Source of the DNA: Strigops habroptila
Lineage: Eukaryota; Chordata; Aves; Psittaciformes; Psittacidae
Assembly (NCBI RefSeq): GCF_004027225.2
Contig: NC_044289.2
Coordinates: 1,798,001-1,862,000 of the forward strand
Reading direction: 5' to 3'
Length of the DNA stretch: 64,000 bases
The notes under the pieces were generated by a model. The model had not been told where the DNA came from, made no database searches, and saw only the letters and a program-made list of their open reading frames with translations. The translations under genes were made by a program, and so were the position numbers. Shown here one piece after another: positions 12,962 to 22,940 of this stretch. Numbering within the stretch: position 1 is the stretch's first letter; each line of letters starts with the position of its first letter.

Positions 12962-13491
12962 ATGAACTACATGGGGCAGCTTGCTGAGACGGTCTTTGTC
13001 ACGGTGAAGGAGCTATACCGGGGCCTGAACCCCGCCACGCTGACGGGCTGCATCGACGTGGTGGTGGTGAGGCAGCCCGATAACTCCTTCCAGTGCTCCC
13101 CGTTCCACGTGCGCTTCGGGAAACTGGGTGTGCTGCGCTCCAGGGAGAAGGTGGTGAGTGGTGCCTGCTCCGGGACTGCGCTTCTCCACACCCAGCATCT
13201 CCTGTAACACATCGGTTATGTGGGTTATGGGATTTGAGGGGAATGGGAGCCCTGCTGAAAGGGGGGCTTGGCAATGCTTGAGGGGAGTCTGGGTGGCTGT
13301 CAGCCCCATGAGCAATCCCAACCCATCTGCTCCCTGGGGAAATGCCTTCCTGCTCACTGATGGGTGATGGACAGGCTTCTTCTGCCCCTTGCTAGGTTGA
13401 CATTGAAATAAATGGGGAGCCTGTGGACCTGCACATGAAGCTGGGTGACAATGGAGAGGCCTTCTTTGTCCAGGAGTCGGAGGAGAATGAG
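12962..13491 (+). CDS. LPIN3: LPIN3 coding exons 1-2: N-LIP domain
   Basis: Exon 1 (12962-13153) follows an acceptor at 12951-12952 and nine bases of 5' UTR. The ATG has A at -3 and opens with [12 protein letters not shown], the hallmark lipin N-terminus. Exon 2 is 13396-13491. Together they give 96 residues containing the family signatures [31 protein letters not shown] and [16 protein letters not shown]. The N-LIP domain packs against the catalytic C-LIP domain and is needed for phosphatase activity in this family. The exon 2 donor is taken as GT at 13492 because only this keeps phase 0 into exon 3. Confidence 0.96.
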
Positions 13492-16400
13492 GTTGGTGAT
13501 GAAGAGCTGCTGCTGGTCTGTGTCCCACCATGACCACCTGGAAGTGCAGGGTTGAGGTGGAAGGACCAGGTTTGGATTGCTCCTCTTCCCCAGGGTAACT
13601 CCATTATCCCCTCTGATGCTCTGTGTGTCCGGAAAGGTTCTTACTTAAAGGACCTTGCAAGCAGGGTGGAGGATGTGAGCGATGGAGCACACTGAGAGAC
13701 TGAGTATCTGAATCCCAGCCTGGCCTCCATCAATGGGCATGGCTGCTGGCCAGCTGGGCACACAGCTCAGAGCTTGGCCTCTTGGGGATCTTGTGACAGG
13801 GATGGGAGAGAGCCAGAGGCTGTGGCAGGCTGCCCACTCCACTGGGAAGCAGGATGAGACTAGCTGTGGCTTCCAGAACTCTTGGCAGCTCCCTCCCAGG
13901 CTGACTTGTGGTCGCTGCTAGCTTGGGCTGGGTTTGAGAGCAGGGAGAGGGCTCTAGAGCTGAATCCCATCTGCAGTCTTTGTAATTCTGGTCTCGTGGT
14001 GCCATCTCCTGCCTGCCTCTCCTTGCCCACGTTACAGATGTCTTTAGCATGTGGCTGGATACCCCAAGGTGTTTGTGGCTTGGGGTTTGGTTTGTGGCTT
14101 GGTTTTTTTTTGTGTGTCACCCGTGTTGTGTCGTCCCTGTCCCATCCCCCCCCCATTGTATGTACAGAACATTTTCTTTCAGGCCTAGCCATGAACCCAC
14201 CCCGAAATTGAGGGCTCCATAGAATCATCTAGGTTGGGAAAGACCTTCAAGATCACCAAGTCCAGCCATGGTGTTGGTTGTGCTGGTGGAGTATGTTGCA
14301 TAGACAAGAAGCATGAGCTGCCAGGCTGGAAAGGAGGGTGCTGGCGCTGATGGGCTCTCCCATCCCTGCTGCAGGGCAGCATCCCTTCCCGCCTCTGCAC
14401 GTCCCCCATCCCCATGGAGCAGAGCCTGGAGGAGGATGCTCAGCCCCCTCATGGGCAGGAGGCTGCCTTGCGCAAGAGGAGGCGCCGCAGGAGAAAGCCC
14501 AAGAGGAAGGAAGTGTCAGACACCGAGTTAGAAGGCTGTGAGGAGACCAGATGTGAGATGTCCATGGAGGAGCCATGCAAGCTGCCAGCCCCAAGGTGAT
14601 TGTCACTTGCTGGTGCCCAGTGGAACTGAAACATGGGGAAAGTGTTTCCTAGCTGGACCCAGCCTCCTGTGGAGTAGAAAGCCAGTGGAAATGGGGAAGT
14701 TGGGTATTGCCAGCTTCCCAGGCTGGTGCCCAAGAGCAGCATCATGGACCTCTTCCCCTCTTTGCAGTGATTCAGTGTATTTCTCCTTCGCTGATCTCCC
14801 TGAAGAAGGAACCATGTCGCTGCAGTCCCCAGAGGTGCACCCTTACTCTGATGGGGAGCTGGCCTCTGCAGACAGGTAACAGGCAGAGCCAAGGTGATCT
14901 GCTTGGCTTTGGTGACAGCAGGGGGCATGCCTTGTGGCTGGGAGGGTGGTATGGAAAAGGGACTTGGTGGTGGCAGGAGGGGAGGGTTTTCCTGGCGTGA
15001 TGTGGTGTGGCTAGAGGAAAGCTGATAGCCCCAAGGGACACTTCTGGCCATGGTCACAGACAGATGAAGTCTGTGTGTGCAGGGCTCTGCTGCTGAGCTG
15101 CATCTGGACAACTGGTGGCATAGCACTTTGCTTCCTCGGACCTCAGCTTACAGAATCCCAGCTGGTTTGCGTTGGAAGGGACCTTAAAGCTCATCCAGTT
15201 CCAACCCCCTGCCACAGGCAGGGACACCTTCCACTAGAGCAGGTTGCTCCAAGCCCCTGTGTCCAACCTGGCCTTGAACACTGCCAGGGATGGGGCAGCC
15301 ACAGCTTCTCTGGGCACCCTGTGCCAGCGCCTCAGCACCCTCACAGGGAAGAGCTTCTGCCTCAGAGCTCATCTCAGTCTCCCCTGTTTCAGTTAGAACC
15401 CATTAAGGTTCAACCCATAGGACTTGCTCATTTGTAAGTGACAGTCTTAGGGGGCAGAAGTGACTCTACAGGAAAGCAGCCTTACAGGGCTCTTGGCCCT
15501 CAATGTGCTTGCAGCAGCAGGAAAGCATGGGGCTGTAGAGTAGATGAGGTCTCACGTTGCCTTTTCTTCTTGTAGCTCCCTCCTGAGCCATCCATCTTCT
15601 CCCAGAAGTGATTCTGAGCTGGAGATCAGGCCACAGGAGAGCTTTGCTCTGGGGACTGAGTCCCACGTGCAGTGGACCTGGGGAAGGCTCCCTCAGGTGA
15701 GCCCCTGCTCTCGCTCTTCTCCAGCAGCCGGTGGCAGGGGGTGTGTGAAGGGCTGCGGAGAGTGGAGCAGGCTGTGGCCAGGCAGCCTTAGAGGAGGTGT
15801 CCTCTAAGCAGGACTGATGCTTTGGGCAACTTCCCATCCTCAAACCTGTTCTTCTGCTTTCCTTAGGTGAATAAATCCGAACGAGTTGAACCAGCCAAGT
15901 CCACAAAGACCATTGCTACGGCAGAAACCACTATCTCTGCGGCACTGGCCCCAGAGGATGAGGCAACCCATCTTGTTGCCAGCTCTGAAGGTGTAGGAGG
16001 AGGTCCATGCCCAGCAGGACCTCAGGCCATACCCTGTTCCTCTGCTGTGTCTGTTATTGAGCCAGCCTCTGCACCACGGGATGGGAACAGCTTCCCCAGG
16101 CTGCAGGATGTCCCCAGTGCTGCGAGGGCAGAGAGCTTGTTGGACACCCCCTTACCCCCACAGGAGGGAGGCAGGAGTGTGGTGCCAGAGGTTCAGCCAG
16201 GTGCTGCCCTGGGGCAGGTGAACTCAGAGGGCCCTGAGCCCCATGTGGAAAGCCAGAGGAGACAAGGTGAGTGCTGACTGGTGCTGCTGGGAGTGGTGTT
16301 AGAGCCTGCGGGTGTGTCTGACCTGCATGGAGGGCTGGGTTCTTCATTCAGTGTAACTTCCCCAGGCATTCAAGGTGTGATGTGTTTGCTCTGCCCTCTC

Positions 16401-19400
16401 CTTGTGCTACCAGCTTGTCCTGGGTTCGGCTATAGCAGTCATTTTTCTCCTTCTTAGTAGCTGGTGCAGTGCTGTGTTTTTGACTTTCAGCCTGGGAACA
16501 ACGCTGATAACACCGATGTTTTATTTCTTGCTAAGTAATGTTTACTCCGACCAAGGACTTTCTCAGTCTCATGCTCTGCCAGGGAGGAGGGGAAGCCGGG
16601 AGGAAGCAGAGACAGGACACCTGACCCAAACTGGCCAAAGGGGTATTCCATCCCACAGCACGTCATGCCCAGTATATAAACCGGGGGGAGTTACCCGGAA
16701 GGCCCAGATCACTGCTCGGGTCGGGCTGGGTATCGGTTGGCGGGTGGTGAGCAATTGTATCCTCTGCCCTTGTTATTTCACTAATTATTATTATCATTGG
16801 TGGCAGCAGCAGCAGTTTTGTATGGTGCTTTAGTTACGGGACTGCTCTTATCCCAACCCGTGGGAGTTACATTCTTCCAATTCTCCTCCCCATCCCTCTG
16901 GGAGCGGGGGGAGGAAGGGGGGGAGTGAGCGAGCGGCTGCGTGGTTCTGAGTTACCGGCTGGGCTCGAACCACGACACAGCTCCTTTGCTTTGAAGAGAC
17001 ATTCCTCAGGTTTCCTCCTTTCAGTGCCCACTCAGCTCCCCAGGAAGGCTTTCTTGCCTTATGCTTCCTGAGGTCTGTGCTTGGATGTCTCTGCTTTGTG
17101 CATGTTTAGAAGATTTCTCAGCAATGTAGACCATACCTTAACTTGAAGTGTCTGGCAGCACCTGGCCTAGCTCATGTCTTCATCCCAAGCATGCCAAGCC
17201 AGGTGGAAAATCGCACAGAGCAAAGAATGATTCCCTTGGCAGTGTATTTAAGGAATTTTATCCTTGTTACCTATCCTAACCAACCTCACTCTTCCAGGCA
17301 GCGTAATTTGAGAATGAAATTGTCTCCCTGAAGAAGAGACACTTGGGATTCCTCATTGGATAAAAAGGGAGATCACAAAGTGTTATCTTGCACCGTGCTC
17401 ACTTCAAACAGCACCTCATGTTGTCATAGCAGAACAGAGGCAGGAGCCTGGCCTGGCCTTTATGTCCTTTTGGCAAGTGGTTTCATGTCAGTGCAGGTGT
17501 CTTGGGGTACTTCTGTCACTGCTGATTTAAGGCAGCTTTTCAAATAAGAAGAGAGATGCTTGCTTTAAATGATATACAAATATGACAGAGGAAAATGCCG
17601 TTAGCTTCCTTGATAGATGCTACGGTGGTTGGAAAGGAGTTTCAGCTAAGCTCTCTCCCTTCTGTCTGTGCATGGAGGAGCCATCAAAAGAAGTCCCCAC
17701 GTGGGTCCCGGTGACGTTTACCTGCCAGACCTCTCCAGCCTGGCTGCGGAGCAGGCAGCTCTCCGTTTCCCCAGGAGGTGAGGCTTGTCCCTGCTGGCCG
17801 AGCTCAGGCCTCCTTGAGCAATGCCCCTACAGCGGGTACGTCCAAAGCTATTGCTGATGCTGCCGCTGTTTGTTCTCTTGCTGGCAGTGTCCTGGAGCAG
17901 AGTTCAAAGCCTGCGGCAGCCCCCAGCAGCGCTGTTGGTGCCCAGCTGCCACCCCACGTGCCTGCTGACAGCCCCACGGCCCCCGAGCTGCTGCCCGCGG
18001 CTGCCCTGTCGCTGTGCGGAGGCCTGGGGGGCAGCCGGCACATCTCTCACGGTAGGTGGGAGGAGAGGGGGAATCTGCTGTCCCTGTGTTGTACACCAGT
18101 GGCATGACACAGCCTCTGTCCCACCAGAGAAGTTCATGGAGCACGTTGTCTCCTACCAGCAGTTTGCTGAGAATCCAGGGCTCATCGATGACCCAAACCT
18201 GGTGATACTGCTCAACAAGAAGTGAGTGCCCTGCTCTTCCTGCTGCTTCCCTTTGTCCCTACAGAAACACTCCAGTAGGAGCGAGACTCCATCCCAGACA
18301 ATGGTTGTACCGCAATAGTTGTGGGAAGGGACCCTCTGGCCACACTGCAGGATGGTGATCTGGAAACAGCCCTTGCTCCAGGAGTGGTGATGTCTGTATC
18401 TCTCTTGCTTCTTCCAGGTATTACAACTGGGCAGTGGCTGCTCCCATGGTCCTGTCCCTGCAGGCTTTCCAGAGGAACATTCCTGAGGTTAGTGGCACAA
18501 CCCATTTACTGGACACGCTTCTTAGCAGGACTTGAAGAGTTGCTGGGGGACTGCAAGAAGCCAAGCTGCCCATCTGGGGCTTTGTGGGCAGAGCTGAGCA
18601 TCCCTCCAGCCCAGAAACCCTGAGGTCTGTCCTTCAGAGGGACCTCAAGGTGGATTTTAGATACCAGGGTACCCTGCCTGGACAAGGATGGCCTTAGCCT
18701 GCTGGCAGCTGAGCCTCCCTGAGCTGAGGGCTGACTTCATCCCATGTTCACAGAGCACCATCGACCAGCTGGTGAAGGAGAAGATGCCCAAGAAGGGCAG
18801 CAGGTGGTGGTTCTCCTGGAGGAGGAGAGAATTCCCATCGGAGGAGGTGTGTCCCCAGGGGACAGGCATCACTGGCAGCCGGCAGGGGTGAGAGTAGGAG
18901 GGCAGCAGGGTCCCGGGCATGGCCTGAGGCTGGGTATGAGGACAGCCAGACCTGTTGGCAAGGTGACCTGTGAAGGTTGCTGCTGTCCCCTCAGGTCTGT
19001 TAATGCCTGAGCAGCAGGACAATGCCTGGTAATGTGGTAACATGGACCTTGTGATGGTGCTATGTGCCCCTCATGCCACAGCCAGGCACCAGACACTCAT
19101 GCTGGTCTCCCTGCCCAGCCACAGCACAAGGCTGTGGCTCCTCTTCCATGGAGCAGTGTCCTCATGAAGGCAAGGGGATGCATTGTCACCTCTTCTCTGG
19201 TATTGCTGCTCCAAGTGGCAGTAAAGCAAAGCAGCTCCTGCCCTTAGCACTGGGGTGCTCATGACACCACTTTCTGCCTGCAGCAGCAGTTGAGGCCAGG
19301 AAAAGCCAACGTGGGGATGCTGCAGCCTGGTTCCACTCAGCAGAGGTGAGTGCCTCCACCCCAAGCTGCCTTTAGGAGTCTGTGCATGCTCCTGATCTCT

Positions 19401-21880
19401 TCTCCTCCTAAATGACTAGATATTCCCAAGTCTATGGCATGTATGAGGGCAGAAAGCTCTGTTAAGAATCTGGCTGACCTCGGTCCAGCTAAGCTCCTCC
19501 ATGCCTGCTTCTTGGGTGGGTTGTCCTGGGACCCCTCCAGACCTCTCCTGGTGCTCACAGGGAAAGCTGTGGTCTACAGAGTAAAGCCAACGTGCTCTTC
19601 CCTTCTCTGTATAGGCAGGAAGAGGGGTCATCCAGTGATGAAGAGCCCCTGCACCCTGGGGACATGTTAGCAATGGATGCTCCTGAACAGAAATCTCTGC
19701 CAACCTACAAGAAATCCCTGCGGCTCTCCTCTGAGCAGATCGTATGTACTGCACTCCTCCTTCCCTGCTCGTGTGTGGGGTGAGACAACCCTCAAACAGG
19801 GATTTCTCTAATCCTGACTCATGTTTTTATAGAGCACCCATGTATTTTGCTCAGGGTGGCTACCCTGCAGAGGTTTAGGGTCTCTGGTCTGTCTGGGCAG
19901 CAGTCTGGCCCATGGCAAGCCTTGGGCTGGTGTGAGCCTGTGACGATGTACTGCTTTGTTCCCCTGTGCCCCAGGGAAGGCTGAATCTGCAGGATGGCCC
20001 CAACGAGGTGGCGTTCAGTGTGACGACCCAATACCAGGGCACGTGCCGCTGTGAGGCCACCATCTACCTGTGGAACTGGGATGACAAGGTGGTGATCTCG
20101 GACATCGATGGCACCATCACTAAGTAAAGGGCCTTTCTCTCACCGCACGTCCCTGCTCCTTATGTTAGGGAAAGTGTCCTTGCAAGGCTTGTGCATGCAG
20201 CCAGGAGGGACCACAGACCCACGCGGTGGGGATGGGTACCCACTGGGTTGGATCAGCCTAACCTGGTCTCCTTTCCGTCTAGGTCGGATGCTCTTGGGCA
20301 TATTTTGCCGCATCTGGGAAAAGACTGGACTCACCATGGGATTGCTAAGCTCTTCCATAAAATCCACCTGTAGGTGTTGGATCAGCTGAAGCCAGGGGGA
20401 AGTGGGAGGATTGGATCCCATGCTGGTTTGGGTTGGAAGGGACCTTAAAGCCCATCCAGGTCCAACCCCTGCCAGGGGCAGGGACACCTTCCCTGGCCCA
20501 GCTGGGGCCGCAGGGGCTGTGCCCGCACACGGGGCCACCCGAGCCCCTCTGCGCCCCGGACACCGCCTCCCTGCGCCGGGCCCGGGGCGCGCTGCGTCCC
20601 CGCCGAGCCCGGCCCCGCGGCCGCGGCCGCTAAGAGGCACTGCGGGCCCGCGGATGGCCCGGCCCGGCCCGGGGGGGGAACCCGCCATGGCCAGGAGCGG
20701 CTCTGGCCGAGCAGCGAGGCGGGCGGGGACGGGGCGCAGCCCGGGCCTCTGTTGGGTCGCGCTGTGTCTGAAGCCACCCGCTTGCTGAAGGGGTGAGCAG
20801 GTTCGGGCTGAGGCCATGGAACCCCTCGTGTTCGGAGGCGCAGGAGGATGCCCTGTGCAGGGCACAGCTCCGAGGGTTCCCTGTCCTCTCGCTAGGAATG
20901 GCTACAAGTTCCTGTACTGCTCAGCCCGAGCCATCGGCATGGCGCACATCACCAAAGGCTACCTCAAATGGGTCAACGAGCAGGGCTGTGCGCTCCCCAA
21001 GGGCCCCATCCTGCTCGCCCCCAGCAGCCTCTTCTCTGCCTTCCACAGGTACTGCGTCCTCTCCTCCTGCCAGCCCTGTGTCCCCGGGGATGGCACCCCC
21101 TTCCCTAGGTCGATGCTGCTCCTTGCCTCCTTGGTGCAGGATGCCTTTCACGGGAGGCAGCCGGGGAGCTGCCTGCCCTCCCTGGAGCTTCCCGAGGAGC
21201 TCCCCATGCACAAAACCTCTCTTGCCCTTCACATCTCTTCTGTGCAGCCTGGCTGCCTGCAGTCCGGAGCAGCTGGTGCATCTGACCTCTGCTCTTGTGC
21301 TTCAGGGAGGTGATTGAGAAGAAGCCAGAGGTGTTCAAGGTCGCCTGCTTGAAGGACATCCAAAACCTGTTTGCCACCAAGCTGCCCTTCTACGCGGCTT
21401 TTGGGAACAGAGCCAACGTGAGTGGGTCTTGTGGGGAGGAGGGAGGGCTCAGGCTGCGGTGGTGGTGCCTTCCTGCGGCTCTCATGCCTTGCTGGCCTGC
21501 CCTGGGCAGGATGTCTATGCTTACAAGCAGGTTGGCCTGCCGGAGAGCCGCATATTCACAGTCAACCCCAAGGGAGAGCTGATCCAGGAGCTCACGAAGA
21601 ACCACAAGTCAACGTAAGTGATGTGCCTGTTCCTTGGCATCAGTGGTTAACTTGGCTTTAGCCCAGAGAAGCAGCTCATGGGGTGGAAAACAAAACCCCA
21701 GTGCCCCCAGTGCAGCCTCTTTCTTGCCCCCATAGGTACGAGCGGCTGTCGGAGCTGGTGGAGCTCATCTTCCCTCCCCTGGGGCAGAGCGGGAGCGTGG
21801 CTCTGGTGTGTCCGGAGTACAGCCACTTTGCCTACTGGAGACCCCCACTGCCTGCTGTTGACTTAGATGCCTTCTCCTGA
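12962..21880 (+). CDS. LPIN3: Lipin-3, Mg2+-dependent phosphatidate phosphatase (18 coding exons)
   Basis: Lipins dephosphorylate phosphatidate to diacylglycerol at the ER membrane for triacylglycerol and phospholipid synthesis. Coding exons: 12962-13153, 13396-13491, 14375-14595, 14768-14875, 15576-15696, 15867-16266, 17833-18051, 18128-18221, 18418-18487, 18754-18846, 19284-19345, 19615-19741, 19975-20123, 20283-20369, 20896-21048, 21306-21417, 21510-21613, 21736-21880. All have AG/GT borders and matching phases; the total is 2,553 bp, giving 850 residues, close to the roughly 851 of human lipin-3. Visible are the N-LIP domain (about 1-110), a conserved serine in TSP at 106, a basic nuclear-localisation run at 129-141, PYSDGE at 195-200, SLCGGL at 439-444, RWWFSW at 524-529, the catalytic DIDGT at 644-648 and the LxxIL-type LGHIL at 655-659. 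I call lipin-3 rather than lipin-1 or -2 from synteny with EMILIN3 and overall wording. Weakest points are the exon 2 donor (gttggt) and exon 7, which is placed mainly by phase. Confidence 0.95.
14218..14285 (-). mobile_element. Short CR1 tail in LPIN3 intron 2
   Basis: atagaatcatctaggttggg plus an agaccttcaagatcacc segment is the reverse complement of a CR1 terminus. About 65 bp remain. Confidence 0.75.
15151..15390 (-). mobile_element. CR1 LINE 3' fragment in LPIN3 intron 4
   Basis: Runs from cagaatcccagctgg through the conserved CR1 3' block to about 15390. It is nearly identical to the copies at 28738 and 45269, which suggests one CR1 subfamily. Confidence 0.9.
16267..17832 (+). other. 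LPIN3: LPIN3 intron 6, carrying the LTR; no exon found in the remainder
   Basis: The intron runs from a phase-1 donor (gtgagt at 16267) to a phase-1 acceptor at 17831-17832. Apart from the LTR it is unique sequence. I searched its frames for the lipin YLDDL/ALYFP block and did not find it. A second acceptor (ccag before 17775) exists but is out of phase with exon 6. Confidence 0.6.
16416..16977 (+). mobile_element. Solo LTR of an avian endogenous retrovirus (ERVL-like) in LPIN3 intron 6
   Basis: A 562 bp element starts TGTCCTGGG and ends CACGACA, the usual TG...CA LTR ends. It is flanked by the perfect 5 bp duplication CAGCT (16411-16415 and 16978-16982). Inside are a TATA-like tract (tatataaa, about 16674), a serine-rich AT microsatellite (about 16780-16805) and the GC-rich tail typical of this common bird LTR. 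No internal gag, pol or env sequence remains, so it is a solo LTR left by LTR-LTR recombination. The 5 bp duplication favours an ERVL/class III origin. It lies in sense orientation to LPIN3 if the TATA direction is right. Confidence 0.9.
19975..20369 (+). CDS. LPIN3: LPIN3 coding exons 13-14: catalytic DxDxT motif
   Basis: Exon 13 (19975-20123) and exon 14 (20283-20369) begin the C-LIP HAD-type phosphatase domain. DIDGT is the DxDxT nucleophile motif; its first Asp (residue 644) should be the nucleophile and is intact, so the enzyme is predicted to be active. Eight residues on, LGHIL fits the LxxIL motif that in lipin-1 contacts nuclear receptors and co-activators. The lysine joining the exons is split 2+1 (AA|G), matching the phase-2 donor. 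Confidence 0.97.
20412..20508 (-). mobile_element. CR1 LINE 3' fragment in LPIN3 intron 14
   Basis: The plus strand carries ggttggaagggaccttaaag and then the caaccccTGCCA-type segment typical of the reverse complement of CR1 3' ends. It is about 95 bp and truncated where a very CpG-rich stretch begins. Confidence 0.85.
20505..20790. promoter_or_regulatory. Intragenic CpG island in LPIN3 intron 14
   Basis: About 285 bp of extreme GC and CpG density, including the ccgcggccgcggccgc tract, sits between exon 14 (ends 20369) and exon 15 (starts 20896) and directly follows a truncated CR1. The flanking introns are ordinary. It could be an internal or antisense promoter, or a local GC expansion. Long open frames across it on both strands reflect GC bias and match no family I know. 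Confidence 0.55.
20896..21880 (+). CDS. LPIN3: LPIN3 coding exons 15-18: rest of C-LIP domain and stop
   Basis: Exons 20896-21048, 21306-21417, 21510-21613 and 21736-21880 encode the conserved blocks [55 protein letters not shown] and [15 protein letters not shown], and the C-terminal [12 protein letters not shown] tail before TGA at 21878-21880. These complete the HAD-like fold and the conserved C-terminal Trp region. No frameshift or in-frame stop is seen. Confidence 0.96.
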
Positions 21881-22940
21881 CCTTGTTACCTGTGGAGACC
21901 TGAGGCAGGGCTTTCCTGTGTGTCCTCTGCCAGGATGGGGTGCTCCACATGCCTCTGCTCTTCCCTGCTTGCTGCTCAGACGTTTTGCACTTCTCCCAGG
22001 GGTCATGTTCTGCACTAGCAACACTCCTCAGGGGCCTGAAGAGCTCTGACTCTACAAAAACTGCATTTACTAAACTAAAACTCCTGTAAGCTGGGCCTCT
22101 GCTTAATGTTCTTACCAGCTTTAAAGCCTGGTTCTTCGTTAAAAGTGGTGGTGGGTCACTCACTGTCTTATTGATGAGCATAGCTATTGCTACCTCCAGT
22201 ATGACCAATGTTTCCAGCAATCCAGCTCCCTGCAGTGTGGAAGCTGATGGAATGAAGCTGTCCTGTGGCTTAACAGCTTGTTAAGGTGGCTGGAAGCTGT
22301 TTGGGGTTTGAGTGTTCTTCACCAATAGCACTTAATCTGGGCTGCTGCTTGTTTGCTGTAGCCCTGTGCATGGAGGTGGGAGCCAGGCTCTGTGCCCTTC
22401 TCCAGCTGTGGGTGAGTTTGGTGCTCAGGGCCCTGCCAAGAGCATCATCTTGGTGGAGATGGGGGTAGGATCTACTACAGCTTCCTTGGCCTGTGGAGCC
22501 AGGGCACTGGAGAAGAACTTTTCTTTCTTTCCCTTCTTTCTTTCTTCTGCCTTCAGGTACTGGTGCAAACCTGATTTCACACAGGAAGCAAAGCCTGGCT
22601 TTATGTGCATGGGGTGAATCTCCAGTGCCTGCGGCCTGCTGCAGCCTCGTGCTCCTGTATTGGAGCGTTCAAGCGGGGTTGCCCTAAAGCAGGGTTGGGC
22701 TGGGACTCAACCAGCGTGTGCTGGGTGAGGGACCTGTCGCAACCTGGTGTCCTGCTCTGGGAGCTCTCGGCTGTGACTACATAAACAGAACCAGGCAGGA
22801 GCACTGCTGGGCTCCTTCCCCAGCCTGCCATCCACATTCTCCTTCCTTGATCACTGGTGTGAGTGTAAATCTACTCTGCCTGCCCTGTGCTGTAGCTCTG
22901 CTCCTCTGAAAGCCACACACATCACTGTGATCCTGGAAAC
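21881..22940 (+). other. LPIN3: LPIN3 3' UTR and shared convergent 3' region
   Basis: Non-coding sequence after the LPIN3 stop. No plus-strand AATAAA appears until 23033-23038 and 23143-23148, both of which lie inside the likely EMILIN3 3' UTR. LPIN3 therefore either uses a variant signal before 22940 or overlaps EMILIN3 in antisense. No gene is seen here. Confidence 0.5.

Noticed and set aside
14460-14510. Arg-rich stretch in LPIN3 as a low-complexity artefact
   Set aside because: It is the known lipin nuclear-localisation signal and is in frame with flanking conserved sequence.
17775-17835. Possible extra LPIN3 exon (acceptor before 17775, donor gtacgt at 17836)
   Set aside because: Its start phase does not match exon 6 and its end phase does not match the 17888 acceptor; the single exon 17833-18051 fits both neighbours.
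20140-20865. Minus-strand open frame of 241 codons across LPIN3 exon 14 and the CpG block
   Set aside because: It is antisense to a real exon and rich in Ala, Pro, Gly and Arg from GC bias; no family resemblance.
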